Shown here piece by piece: positions 23,718 through 33,246 of a stretch of DNA of 64,000 nucleotides. Numbering within the stretch: the stretch's first letter is position 1; the number at the start of each line of letters is the position of its first letter. The position numbers and the translations under genes were made by a program. The DNA lies in contig JANQLS010000116.1 of assembly GCA_028280485.1 (NCBI GenBank), positions 22,512 through 86,511 on the forward strand, in the 5' to 3' direction. The notes beneath the pieces are model-generated. The model saw only the letters and a program-made list of their open reading frames with translations. It was not told the origin of the DNA and searched no databases. The DNA is from Planctomycetota bacterium (lineage in GTDB: Bacteria > Planctomycetota > UBA8108 > JACQVS01).

Positions 23718-26096
23718 TCAATTCTTCAGGCCCTGAATCATATACTTTAAAAGTTGTTCGTTTTCCCCCGCACGAGCGCCATCACCCAAGATGATGCTTT
23801 TATATGTTTCTTTAAGTTGAGAATTTGAAGAGACGGCTAAATCCATCCAACGCTTCTCTTCTTCGAGGTGTCCTTGAAGCCTGTAAATTAATGCTAATCT
23901 TAAATGAGCTTCAGCTCGTTCACCGGAGAGGTCTTCTTCAGGAAGTCGATCGATAGCCGCCAAATAACAACCCGCTGCGGAATCGAGATCGGAATCGTGC
24001 TTCGCCCCTACGGTGAAACAAATTCCTGAGTTCAGGAAAAGATCAATCAAGTTTGGATCACTTGGATTGAGGGTTTTACCCTTAGCTCGGATTTTTTGAG
24101 AAGATCGTTCGTCAGGAGGGAGAACTTTTCCAAACAGGGCTTGAAGATAATAACGTTGAGCAGAAGTAAATAAGCCACTTGAAGCATGAAGATAAGCGAG
24201 AGCAGATAGACGGGGACGTCCCTCTGGTTCGGCTTCTACTATCTCTTTAATTTTTTTTTGAAGGTTGGTTTCAAATAAGCTGTTTAGCTCATCGAGTTCC
24301 TTCTTAATCCTTTGCTTCAATCCTTCCAAGACCCACTTTTCACTATCGAGTTTTCTCAATGTACGTTCATCGGGTCGAGGGTTCATCGGTGAAAAACTTT
24401 TCCACGCATCTCGAACGGATATGAGCTGGGCAACTTCTGAAAGGATCTCATCTTTTCTCGCCCATCCTTTTGCCCAAACCGATTGAAAGTTGGCTCCCTT
24501 TTGTCCTAATTGAGTGGCTTCGAGGGGAATCCAAATGCGGTCATTCCAGGGAACCACAGTTTCGAGGTCGAAGGGAGTGTCTTTCAAGGACTGACTACTT
24601 TCGAGCCCTGAATCAAAAAGCAAAAAGACGTGTTGGGGAGTCACCGCGATGAGAGTTTCAATTCCCACTCGCTCAAGGGTGGAAGCAACGAGGACGGTAA
24701 GGTCATCGCAGTCCCCCGTCCGACTCACCAAGGTCTCCCAGGGGAAACTGACTCGATCGATGGCCCCTTCATCCACTTTACGTGAAATAGGGCTCTGAGC
24801 ATCCGGCAGGTAGCTTAAATTGAGATCGCTTAAGGACGTGACCAAGCATACAGCACGCTTAAAAGATTCAGGAGGAAAGCCGGCGCCTTTTACATCGGAA
24901 CAATGTCTCCAGACACTACTCACGAACTCTTTAAGCGCGAGGTCTTGCGAGTCGACAAAGGCAGCAATCTGCTTGGGCTCCCTCCAGTTGAAGACATTAC
25001 GGTCATGGATAAAAATCGCTTTTTCCTGTGCCGTGAGTTCTTTTCCGCTCTTATAAAGACTGACTTTTCCAGTCACTTCTCGGGTGACTGAAGAAAGGAC
25101 CTCATTAGAAAGCTTTGGAAAGAGCTCGACGGTGAGTTCTTGATTGGGCTCCATTTGAGGTAGAGCGTGAATATAGGGCTCAACGAGTAAGGGAGCTTGA
25201 TTCTCACTGACACTGCTAAATTGGAATCGAACCTCTAATCCTTCAATCGCTTCAGAGCTGGTATTTTTTAAGCGTACTTTCCCGATAGGATTATCGCGGT
25301 AGGAAAGGAACAAGCTTCCATAAATAGGTTCTAATTCAGGTGTAATTTCAACCGCTAATGGGCCGCTCGTCGAAGTCTGAGAGTTTGCGTTGTTTGAATC
25401 TTCGCCCGTAAAAAAGAGAGCAATCACCAAGCCGAAAACCAATAACAAACTTGCCGCGGAGCTGAAGACCACCCAGCGATTTCGATCCGTAATACGAACG
25501 AGGTGATTATCTAAGGCTTGATGAACGCCTGACATGCTCAGGGCATCACGTTTCGACTGAGAGGAAGGAAGTAATTCTTTAACTGCCGCTTCCACGGACC
25601 GTGTTCTTAAAAACGTGCTTCGAGTGGTTTCGAATAAACTCGGAAGCTCCGGTTCACTCAATGTAAATTGAGCTTCCGGTCCCGTCAGGGCAAAGCTGAT
25701 GACATCCCCTTCACGAAGGACGGCTTTTTCAACTCGTTCACCGTTGAGGTAGGTCCCATTTTTTGATCCGAGATCTTTTATCCACCAGATATTTTCGGTA
25801 ATTGAATGAATGATCGTGGCGTGGAAGGAAGAGACGATCATCCCGGCGTCGATGACAACGTCGTTCTTCTTGTTCCTTCCAATATTGACTCGTCTCTCGG
25901 CAACGGTTTCGGAATCTGAAGTTTGAGGCGGATTCAGGATGATGGTTTGACCGCGGAAAGGACCATTTCTGAACACCAATTTACCTAGATGAGCTTGGGA
26001 GAGATCAGATTGCTGATCGCTCTCGCTCAACGTATCTCCAGCCTTAAAAAAGACCGATTTGGTGGATTCAGATTTATTCGCGTCCTTAGCTGACAT
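23718..26096 (-). CDS. FHA-domain membrane protein with transglutaminase-like and helical-repeat parts
   Basis: 792 residues. The FHA domain spans about 37-147 (NIGRNKKNDVVI, SSFHATI, DLGSKNGTYLNG), a phosphothreonine reader facing the cytoplasm. One membrane helix follows at about 208-230. The outer part starts with a beta-rich segment. It continues with a transglutaminase-like core holding Cys463 (RTGDCDDL), His489 (TPQHVFLL) and Asp495, then helical repeats (SALAYLHASSGLFTSAQRYY, AEAHLRLALIYRLQGHLEEE) of TPR type. The triad looks intact. Such outer transglutaminase-like domains may cleave or bind peptides. It could link an inner Ser/Thr kinase signal with an outer protein-processing domain. 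It is divergent from the 1456-residue protein. Confidence 0.82.
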   Translation of the reverse strand: MSAKDANKSESTKSVFFKAGDTLSESDQQSDLSQAHLGKLVFRNGPFRGQTIILNPPQTSDSETVAERRVNIGRNKKNDVVIDAGMIVSSFHATIIHSITENIWWIKDLGSKNGTYLNGERVEKAVLREGDVISFALTGPEAQFTLSEPELPSLFETTRSTFLRTRSVEAAVKELLPSSQSKRDALSMSGVHQALDNHLVRITDRNRWVVFSSAASLLLVFGLVIALFFTGEDSNNANSQTSTSGPLAVEITPELEPIYGSLFLSYRDNPIGKVRLKNTSSEAIEGLEVRFQFSSVSENQAPLLVEPYIHALPQMEPNQELTVELFPKLSNEVLSSVTREVTGKVSLYKSGKELTAQEKAIFIHDRNVFNWREPKQIAAFVDSQDLALKEFVSSVWRHCSDVKGAGFPPESFKRAVCLVTSLSDLNLSYLPDAQSPISRKVDEGAIDRVSFPWETLVSRTGDCDDLTVLVASTLERVGIETLIAVTPQHVFLLFDSGLESSQSLKDTPFDLETVVPWNDRIWIPLEATQLGQKGANFQSVWAKGWARKDEILSEVAQLISVRDAWKSFSPMNPRPDERTLRKLDSEKWVLEGLKQRIKKELDELNSLFETNLQKKIKEIVEAEPEGRPRLSALAYLHASSGLFTSAQRYYLQALFGKVLPPDERSSQKIRAKGKTLNPSDPNLIDLFLNSGICFTVGAKHDSDLDSAAGCYLAAIDRLPEEDLSGERAEAHLRLALIYRLQGHLEEEKRWMDLAVSSNSQLKETYKSIILGDGARAGENEQLLKYMIQGLKN

Positions 26097-26875
26097 CGAT
26101 CCTCAATCTACTGGAGGGGATATTGCTAAACTCAGCCATATTTAAATGGCCGGCATCTCGCTTGTTTTTCTAGCCCCTTGAGAGAGGCCCCCGATATAAG
26201 GATGTGAGGGACCCGTCACAAAATGATTCAACACTGTTGTATATCCAGACACCTAAACGGAACTCACTGCCAATATGGACCCACAAAATTCCGTTTTTTA
26301 ACTTTTTGTCGGTATCTGTTTTTTACTTTCTCATTCTCTCTCTACTTCTCAGTCAAAGCCCTGGATGACCAAAACCTGAAATAAGCCAGGGAAATTGGTG
26401 CTACCAATGACTTTATGACCTAGAACATTATGACCTATTCACATTTTGTGGCAAGTCAGCTGTGGGATATTCCTACGATTCATTATTAAAAAATAAGGAC
26501 TTGTGAAATCTTAGTCGATGGTCATTTGGTGGGATCTTGCCCTCAAATGTTCTAAACTGCCCCCAATTAGTTACTTGGTTCAATTCGAGCCCAGGAGGTT
26601 TCCGGAACTTTCCATGGGATCTTCGCCGGCATTTAAAATAATTTAAATTTGTGAACAAATTAATCGGATTGCCGTCAGGAACTCTAAGGGTTGTTTAAAT
26701 AAATTATCGGCTCATGCAGAAGGGGAGCCCACGACCGTCATGAGTTCATCCGCCCTTCAAAATAGATGGCACAAAATTTTCTATAGCTTAAAAGTCAAAG
26801 AGCCGCTGCGCGTCGTCGTCATGCTCACGTCATGCGTGAATCTAAGAACGAATGGAACAGGGTTAGATCTTAGAG
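26097..26875. other. Divergent intergenic region, about 780 bases
   Basis: No credible gene; the frame at 26473-26658 on the minus strand has no ribosome site. The stretch should hold two divergent promoters. A short direct repeat, TTATGACCTA, occurs near 26412 and 26429. TCACG/CGTGA form a small hairpin near 26825. No larger repeat or RNA gene was recognised. Confidence 0.5.
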
Positions 26876-29800
26876 ATGCAATCTAAAAACTCATCATCCA
26901 GTTCGCGGTTATTGCTCTCCATCATTTTGATCTTGATGGCTGGGTTCGTAGTCCTTGGCATCTCTTTCTACAATTGGTCGTTGAAGCCCGAAGATTCTTC
27001 AGCGCTGAAACCCTGGAAAGTCGTGTCCGGTACTCTTGAGCGCCTAACTTCATCGGATGGTCTCTACGCGATTTCAAATCAAGAAAGCCTCATTGTCGAA
27101 CACGAGGGAACACGTCTCGAATTTAAGGAGGGCTCAAAAGTCAGGTGGGATCCCAACCAAGTTTCTATTCTACCCGAAGTCCTTGAAGGTAAGGTTCAAG
27201 TATCAACGGACTCACCCTTTCATTTAGGTGGAACGGACTCTTCTAAAGATAAATTAGAGCCGGATGGTTCAGTGGGCTTTACCATCACTCCCAAGTTGAT
27301 TCAACTCGCTGACGGCACTCTTCTTTGGGGCGATCTCGTTCTGCAAACGGGTGAGTCATTCAAATTGGGGAACCTACCCAACGCCCCCAAGCCCATTCCC
27401 AGCCTTCCCCGTGGTCGAAAGAAAACAACCCCAGAAGTTTCGGCCGAAGTTCAACTTCAGCAGAGCGGTCAACTCATCGATGCTCACGATGGGAGTGTCG
27501 TTTCGAATGCCTCAATTCTCGTCACTTGGACTCATTCTCTCGAAGGCTATCCCCCTCTCCATCGCGAAACTGGGCAAACCGAAATTCAGTCTGATGGAAA
27601 TGGTTTTTTTAAAGTTCCCGCTCGATTCAATGAAGATCCTCGCGTCCATCTTCACCTTCAAATTGAAGCGGATGGATTCATCCCTCAAATTGTTCACCTC
27701 CAACCCGAAAGAGATTTAGAGAGAAATTGGCCATTTCAAATGGTGGAGCTGCGCCGCGGGCTCACCACCGTCATCGAATTCATTTCAGTGAATGAAAACA
27801 TCGATGTCTACGAAGACCGACTTCCCGTCAGAATCCAAGGAAGCGAACAAGATCTTTTCGTAGGAGAAGATCTCTGGAAACACGGAATCGCCTTTAATCC
27901 CGAAAGCAATAAACTCTTTTATACCAACTTAAAAGGAGAGCTAACCGTCGAAAGACGAAACCTTAATATCAAGATGAAGCATCCCGATTATTTCTTTTGG
28001 GATGATTTCATTAAGGAATTTATAAGCTCTGCCTCCCTCACCTCCAAAACATTGAACTCACCATTCCGCGCGATTCAGGAAGCCTCGAAGGTGAAAATGA
28101 AACGAGGAATTCCCGTTGAAGTTAAACTGGAAGATCTCGACGGTATTCAACTCGGTAACTTTTTATTCTCTTCCACGATTGCTGGTTTCTTTACTCGAAA
28201 CCTGAATCTTCTCAGCGACGCTTCCGGGGTATTGAGATTCAGTCGAGTCCCCGTGGAAAAAAATGAAGAGAACAAAGGGGGTAAAGAGATGCTGCTGGAT
28301 CTCGTTTCTCACAACCCTCTTCTTTGGAAAGTATCTAAAAACGCCAAAATCGTTCCGGCCTCAAACACGATCCTTCGATTCCCCAAACCGATCGGAGGAG
28401 AGACTCTTCTAAAGCTCTTAGAGCTTCCCCCAGACAAGAATCCCCAAAATGCTACCCTTGCTGAGCTCCCGCCCCGACTTCACTTACGTGACGATCTAAC
28501 TCTGGTGCATCGTTCAGTCGATGGAAATTACCTCTATCAAGGGGTCTACCCCGAACGGGGTTCAAGAATTGATTTACGCGTTCCTGGTTATTTGCCCTTC
28601 GAACTCATGATCCCCCATGAGTTGCCCCCCGTCGATAAACGGTTTGAATTGAAACCCGCACTCTTAGATCGAGGTGAAAGCGTCACCGTGCAATTGATCG
28701 GAGAATCTTCAGATGTACAGAAGGCCCGATTTTATCTCAGCCCTGAAGATTTAAGAGAAGCGGATCAAGTGGCTCATTTTGTGGACTCCCCTACTCAAAC
28801 TCTCCACGGTTTGAGAAAAGGAGAAAAGTATCATTATGCCATTGAAGGTCAGCGCCTCATTCCTTTAGAAGGAGAGTTGTTCCTGAGCCAAGAAGTACTT
28901 GAGAAGGGCCTCCAAGTCAAAATTTATCCGACTCAAGCTCGAGAGATCTTTTTAGAAGGAACGATTGTAGGCTTAAAGAAAGAAGAAATTCCTCATCACC
29001 GAGTTGTCGAAAGGTATTACTTAAGAGACAAAAAGAAACCGGTAACTTTTGCTTCTTATCCACTCGAACCCGATGGCGCTTTTGGTAGTCGAAGATGGCT
29101 GGAAGATGCCATTCGAAGCGAAGTATTTATCGTAGGCGATGAAGATAATGGAACCCATCTCACTCTTTCCCCAGATCCCGAGACTGGAGATTTCATCGTA
29201 GGAAAAAAAGTCATCGGCAAACTCCCCACCGTACTGGTAAATTTCATGGTCGACGGAGTCGGAAAGGTACGTATACCCTCCGAATATAAAATCTATTCTG
29301 AAGATAATTGGGGCCACGAGATCACTCGTATCCAGAGGAAAGGTATCAGCCAACTCCTCATTCAGAATCTTCTTCCCGGTCGTTACACCTTCCACTGGAA
29401 TTCCATTAATTCAGAGTCCTCTCAACCCGACACAGGGGAATTCCAACACACCGCTCATTTTGAAATTACCGAAAATCAGCTCTACGAACTTCAGTTCACT
29501 CGACCAGCGAACCCAACTGAAGAAGTCCTTTTGACTTTTAAAGATTCCGAGGGGAACCCACTCGAAGAAGAGCTCATTCAAAAGATTCAACATCGAAATA
29601 TATCGATGGAGCAAAATACCAAAAGGGTTCACGCCAAAATCTCAAAACCCTTGAGCCCTTCGCTCTTTTTAGTGCCGTTTACCCTAGGAAGAGATAATAA
29701 CTATAACCTTCATTCCAATTCTCTTCCTGAGATGCTCCTCGAAGTTCCCCGAGGAATCGCTTTACCCAGCTCGATCACTCTCCCGAGATCTTGTATCGTC

Positions 29801-31246
29801 GTTGCGAATGTCTTAGACATCACGGGCGAGCGATTCACTGGTTCCATCAAAATTACGACCACACAAATCATCGAGGATGAATCAAAACCATCAAAGAAAG
29901 ACAAAGGAACTCCCGACAGGCGTAAGATTCAACTGAGTGCATTACCCGTTTCAGTGGATGTCATCGATGGTAACCTTAGCCAAAATGGCTTAATTTCGGG
30001 GTTCAATCACCTTCAATTCGAAGACAACAATTCCGAAGCGAAGTTCGATCTAGATTTTAAATTGATTCCTCAAAGAAAAAACAATGTGGGATTGATCCGA
30101 CTTAAAGAACAAAGAATCTTACGAGGAAAAGTTGTCGATTTTGAAGGCCATCCCGTGCCTGGCGCAAGGGTGAGTGTGGTTCTACCCAAAGATGCCCATC
30201 GTTATCCTTATAGAGAACTCTCGGCCCTAGATCTCAAACACGCCGTCGTTGCGGATGGTTCAGGGAAGTTTAAAATAGACGTCCTACCCTTGATGTCCTA
30301 CGAAGACCTTTGGTTAATCGGAGAAAAATCAGGACACCTTTATGGCTTCAATGGCCCTCTGTCCCTTTCGGATACCCTCAACAATAACGAGGAACACGAA
30401 ATTCAACTCGGTGAACCGACAGAGCTTTTTATCGATGTGGGTTACCGTCAAAATTCAAATTCCTCCGACGACTTTCAGTTTGAACTTTTCTACAAAGAAT
30501 TCGAAAACACTCAAGAGGAACTGAAACTCGGAAGCCTCGCACCTCAACCCTTCGGACAAGGTTCAGAATTTGAGAATATTCGACCGGGTATTTACGGCGT
30601 GCGTTGGAGCCTTCAAGATCCCCTTCCGGGCTACACTCCTCACGAAGCCCAGGTGGTTTTAGCTGAAGGATCTCGGGCCAATCTCAATCTTAGATTAGAC
30701 CTCAAGCTCATCTCCGGAGTTGCCACCTATAACAACCAAAGATTAGCAAAAGGTTGGGTGATTCTTTCCAGTGACCCCAATGATCCCGATGCCAGTCAAG
30801 TGGGCAGAGTGATCAATGGTAGATTCACAATCCCCGCTCCAACTCGGACTCGAAGAGCCTACATTTCATTGGTTAAAGAACACCCCAACGCTCGCCTTCC
30901 TCGTCATGTGATCGGTGAATCAGCCTTTAAACCCATCAAAGATTGGAGAGGGGTTTTAAGCTCGGGTGAAGTTTATGCACGGGCTGAAGGTCACAATTTA
31001 AAAATTAACTTAGGAAAGCAATACACAGATCCCGATTCAGAAACAGAAATCGAACTCAAACATTACTACTGGGATTCTCGCGGTAATTTAAAAACCGAAT
31101 ACCAGTACATTCCGATCGAAGGCACTCCCTTCGAACTCCGTGACATCAAACCTGGCCATTTTAAATTCACCATTCGCAAAAAAGGTGGCGCCACCCGAAC
31201 AGGTCAAATCGATCTTGAAGAAGACATGGAGATGGACGTTTTTTAA
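26876..31246 (+). CDS. Giant membrane-anchored protein with carboxypeptidase-regulatory-like domains
   Basis: 1456 residues. An N-terminal helix (LLLSIILILMAGFVVLGISF) anchors it, with the rest outside. Residues about 45-160 look FecR-like (VVSGTLERL, EGSKVRWDP, GEVL-type strands). Carboxypeptidase-regulatory-like beta domains appear at about 190-300 and 1080-1190 (ILRGKVVDFEGHPVPGARVS). Most of the remainder is beta-rich and not recognised. A structural or ligand-binding role at the cell surface is inferred. The gene is divergent from the FHA protein gene and shares its upstream region. No catalytic motif was seen. Confidence 0.7.
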   Translation: MQSKNSSSSSRLLLSIILILMAGFVVLGISFYNWSLKPEDSSALKPWKVVSGTLERLTSSDGLYAISNQESLIVEHEGTRLEFKEGSKVRWDPNQVSILPEVLEGKVQVSTDSPFHLGGTDSSKDKLEPDGSVGFTITPKLIQLADGTLLWGDLVLQTGESFKLGNLPNAPKPIPSLPRGRKKTTPEVSAEVQLQQSGQLIDAHDGSVVSNASILVTWTHSLEGYPPLHRETGQTEIQSDGNGFFKVPARFNEDPRVHLHLQIEADGFIPQIVHLQPERDLERNWPFQMVELRRGLTTVIEFISVNENIDVYEDRLPVRIQGSEQDLFVGEDLWKHGIAFNPESNKLFYTNLKGELTVERRNLNIKMKHPDYFFWDDFIKEFISSASLTSKTLNSPFRAIQEASKVKMKRGIPVEVKLEDLDGIQLGNFLFSSTIAGFFTRNLNLLSDASGVLRFSRVPVEKNEENKGGKEMLLDLVSHNPLLWKVSKNAKIVPASNTILRFPKPIGGETLLKLLELPPDKNPQNATLAELPPRLHLRDDLTLVHRSVDGNYLYQGVYPERGSRIDLRVPGYLPFELMIPHELPPVDKRFELKPALLDRGESVTVQLIGESSDVQKARFYLSPEDLREADQVAHFVDSPTQTLHGLRKGEKYHYAIEGQRLIPLEGELFLSQEVLEKGLQVKIYPTQAREIFLEGTIVGLKKEEIPHHRVVERYYLRDKKKPVTFASYPLEPDGAFGSRRWLEDAIRSEVFIVGDEDNGTHLTLSPDPETGDFIVGKKVIGKLPTVLVNFMVDGVGKVRIPSEYKIYSEDNWGHEITRIQRKGISQLLIQNLLPGRYTFHWNSINSESSQPDTGEFQHTAHFEITENQLYELQFTRPANPTEEVLLTFKDSEGNPLEEELIQKIQHRNISMEQNTKRVHAKISKPLSPSLFLVPFTLGRDNNYNLHSNSLPEMLLEVPRGIALPSSITLPRSCIVVANVLDITGERFTGSIKITTTQIIEDESKPSKKDKGTPDRRKIQLSALPVSVDVIDGNLSQNGLISGFNHLQFEDNNSEAKFDLDFKLIPQRKNNVGLIRLKEQRILRGKVVDFEGHPVPGARVSVVLPKDAHRYPYRELSALDLKHAVVADGSGKFKIDVLPLMSYEDLWLIGEKSGHLYGFNGPLSLSDTLNNNEEHEIQLGEPTELFIDVGYRQNSNSSDDFQFELFYKEFENTQEELKLGSLAPQPFGQGSEFENIRPGIYGVRWSLQDPLPGYTPHEAQVVLAEGSRANLNLRLDLKLISGVATYNNQRLAKGWVILSSDPNDPDASQVGRVINGRFTIPAPTRTRRAYISLVKEHPNARLPRHVIGESAFKPIKDWRGVLSSGEVYARAEGHNLKINLGKQYTDPDSETEIELKHYYWDSRGNLKTEYQYIPIEGTPFELRDIKPGHFKFTIRKKGGATRTGQIDLEEDMEMDVF

Positions 31247-31250
31247 GGTA

Positions 31251-31270
31251 GTAGGCACTCGCTGTGTGCC
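31251..31270 (+). repeat. GTAG-headed hairpin, copy 1
   Basis: GTAG is followed at once by GGCAC/GTGCC around a 7-base loop, right after the stop of the 1456-residue protein. It is the simplest of the GTAG hairpins in this window. Confidence 0.6.
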
Positions 31271-31377
31271 GTCCAAAATAAAAGCACAACTTAAATTCAA
31301 CTACATTTCACAAACCTAAGAACCCCTCAATCCCAATCCTCTCCATCGTTCATTATCAAATCCAAATAAACATCATT

Positions 31378-31515
31378 AAAGTAGTCGGCTCAGCCCCTGA
31401 GCCGGTCATTAACATTTGATTCGATTTTAATATTTAAGATATACTTGAGGTACCTCTTGGAAACCTAAATCATTATCGCATTCCGTCCCGGCTCACAGGG
31501 TGAGCCGACTACTTT
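31378..31515. repeat. Inverted pair of GTAG-headed hairpins
   Basis: AAAGTAGTCGGCTCA (31378-31392) is mirrored exactly by TGAGCCGACTACTTT (31501-31515). Each copy is itself part of a hairpin, CGGCTCA/TGAGCCG, with different 5-base loops (GCCCC and CAGGG). The layout, a GTAG head, a hairpin and an inverted partner about 100 bases away, is that of paired REP elements. The right copy lies just upstream of the phosphoesterase start. Confidence 0.88.
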
Positions 31516-31540
31516 GGCGTACGGACTACAGGAACTCACC

Positions 31541-32569
31541 GTGATTAAAAATTCAAAACCAGTTTTATTCCTCTCATTCGCTGTTTGCTTCATAGCAACA
31601 TTAGCGCTACCCGCCGAAGAAACAACCCTCAAACGAAAATGGGTTTCAACCCCCCCACCAAAAATTGAAAAGGGAACGGCGACGATCGCGGTCTTACCTG
31701 ACACCGAGTATTACGCTTGGAAGTACCCTGAGTTATTCTACGCTCAGACCGGCTGGATCGCTGAAGAAGCCCTACGACGAAACATCGTCTATACGGTACA
31801 TTTGGGAGATATCACCCAGCACAACAACCACGAACAATGGACGGTGGCTCGAAAAAGCTTCGCGATGCTCGACGGTAAAGTTCCTTACGCATTAGTTCCA
31901 GGTAATGATGACTATGACAACCTAGAGAATGACGATTGGGAAAAACTGCGGCAAAGCAGCAACATCCATCGTTACTTCAATCCTAAGGTTATTTCGAAAT
32001 GGAAAACATTTGGGGGCTTTTACCAAAAAGATCGGCTGGAAAACACTTACCATCTCTTTCGCATGCACGATCGCGACTGGATGATTCTCTGTTTAGAAAT
32101 GGGTCCCCGAGACAAGATCATTCACTGGGCAAACAAGATCCTCAAAGAGAAAAAGAATCACCGCACCATTGTAGTTACCCACGCTTATTTATTTCGAAAC
32201 AACAAACGTTACGACCATCGAAATGGAAAAGAACGAGCCAGTCCTCATCCCTGGGGAAATGACGGTGAAGAACTTTGGCAAAAGTTGATCAAGAAACACG
32301 CCAACATAATGATCGTCATGAGCGGCCATGTCGCAACGGGTGGAATAGGATACCGAAAAGATCTAGGTGATCACGGGAATGTCGTACACCAAATGATGTG
32401 TGACTACCAAAAGAAAAAGATGGGTGGGTTAGCGTATATGCGACTGTTAGAGTTTTTGCCAGACGGCAAGACTGTTCAGGTGAGAACGTATTCACCCTAT
32501 CGAAAGAAGTTACAGATTTCTCACTTGGAGGATTTTAAGTTTGTTCTTAAGGAGGGAAAAGGGAAGTAA
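31541..32569 (+). CDS. Secreted calcineurin-like metallophosphoesterase
   Basis: 342 residues from a GTG start. A signal peptide (VLFLSFAVCFIATLALPA) is followed by a metallophosphoesterase fold with its metal-binding motifs: PDTEYY, HLGDITQHNN, PGNDDYD, VTHAYL and MSGHVA. It should hydrolyse phosphate esters outside the cytoplasm; the substrate is unknown. The longer TTG-started frame from 31514 begins inside a GTAG repeat. The GTG at 31541 with AGGA seven bases before it fits better and places the signal peptide at the N-terminus. Confidence 0.85.
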   Translation: MIKNSKPVLFLSFAVCFIATLALPAEETTLKRKWVSTPPPKIEKGTATIAVLPDTEYYAWKYPELFYAQTGWIAEEALRRNIVYTVHLGDITQHNNHEQWTVARKSFAMLDGKVPYALVPGNDDYDNLENDDWEKLRQSSNIHRYFNPKVISKWKTFGGFYQKDRLENTYHLFRMHDRDWMILCLEMGPRDKIIHWANKILKEKKNHRTIVVTHAYLFRNNKRYDHRNGKERASPHPWGNDGEELWQKLIKKHANIMIVMSGHVATGGIGYRKDLGDHGNVVHQMMCDYQKKKMGGLAYMRLLEFLPDGKTVQVRTYSPYRKKLQISHLEDFKFVLKEGKGK

Positions 32570-32636
32570 TTTTGATAAAGAAAGTAATAGTGCAATCCCA
32601 ATGTTCATAACAAAGATTTAAACACGCATATTAATA

Positions 32637-32767
32637 AGCCCGGAGCGTAAGCGACGGGACAATGCTAAAGTATTTCGTAGGTGGGAATTAATTGCCTGAG
32701 TTATCCCTTAGAGCGTATCGCTGAAGATTCCTCGCGATGACATATCCCGTCGCTTACGCTCCGGGCT
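32637..32767. repeat. Long inverted repeat, GGAGCGTAAGCGACGGG family, copy 2
   Basis: Arms 32637-32658 and 32746-32767 are identical to those at 13050-13127, but the 87-base loop shares no visible similarity with that copy. It sits between convergent genes, like copy 1. Confidence 0.93.
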
Positions 32768-32794
32768 TACTAATGTATTTCGAAAAAGCTCACA

Positions 32795-32815
32795 GCCGCC
32801 AAGTGTGCGGACTAC
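32795..32815 (-). repeat. GTAG-headed element overlapping a stop codon
   Basis: On the minus strand, GTAGTCCGCACACTTGGCGG lies at the end of the STAS gene; its TAG is the stop codon. CCGC and GCGG pair. The head matches the elements at 55779 and 56014 (GTAGTCCGCA). Confidence 0.6.
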
Positions 32816-33129
32816 CCTAAAGCCAATGCATCCGTTAAACCCAAAGTCTCCGCGTTATTTGAAAAGACTTCTGAAGGATCTTTCCATTCAATAGGGATGT
32901 TGTTGGTCTGGGCGTCTTGAACAAAGGCGGTTAAAAGCTGGAGAATGGAAGTGTCGATCCTTTGCACTTCTGAAAAATCAAACTGAACAGATTGGCAATG
33001 CGGCAATGCTTCTTTTAACGCGGTATAAAAATCTTGAGCGAGGGAAATATCAAAATTCTCTTTTCCTTCGACGATCAATTGACCCGCTTCGTTGACGTGC
33101 CCAAAATCAGATTTAATTTCTTCGCTCAT
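32812..33129 (-). CDS. Second STAS-domain protein
   Basis: 105 residues with a STAS fold (SVQFDFSEVQRIDTSILQLL). The Asp-Thr-Ser at the expected phosphorylation site keeps a hydroxyl residue. It resembles anti-sigma antagonists and MlaB-type STAS proteins, and which of the two is not clear. No kinase or phosphatase is adjacent; the closest candidates in the window are the HATPase at 46827 and the HsbR-like protein at 11238. The stop codon is supplied by a GTAG repeat, so the last residues may be repeat-derived. Confidence 0.82.
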   Translation of the reverse strand: MSEEIKSDFGHVNEAGQLIVEGKENFDISLAQDFYTALKEALPHCQSVQFDFSEVQRIDTSILQLLTAFVQDAQTNNIPIEWKDPSEVFSNNAETLGLTDALALG

Positions 33130-33246
33130 GGTGAGTTTCTATCGTATAGGGAATAGTTGAACTTAAACCTCTCTCCCCTAACATCGACAAAACAAATCGG
33201 AAGATTGAGTCGAACTTGAATCCAAATAAAATAGGGGCTTCCCCTG

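Noticed and set aside
26473..26658. 61-codon minus-strand frame in the divergent spacer
   Set aside because: No ribosome site and no conserved-looking features.
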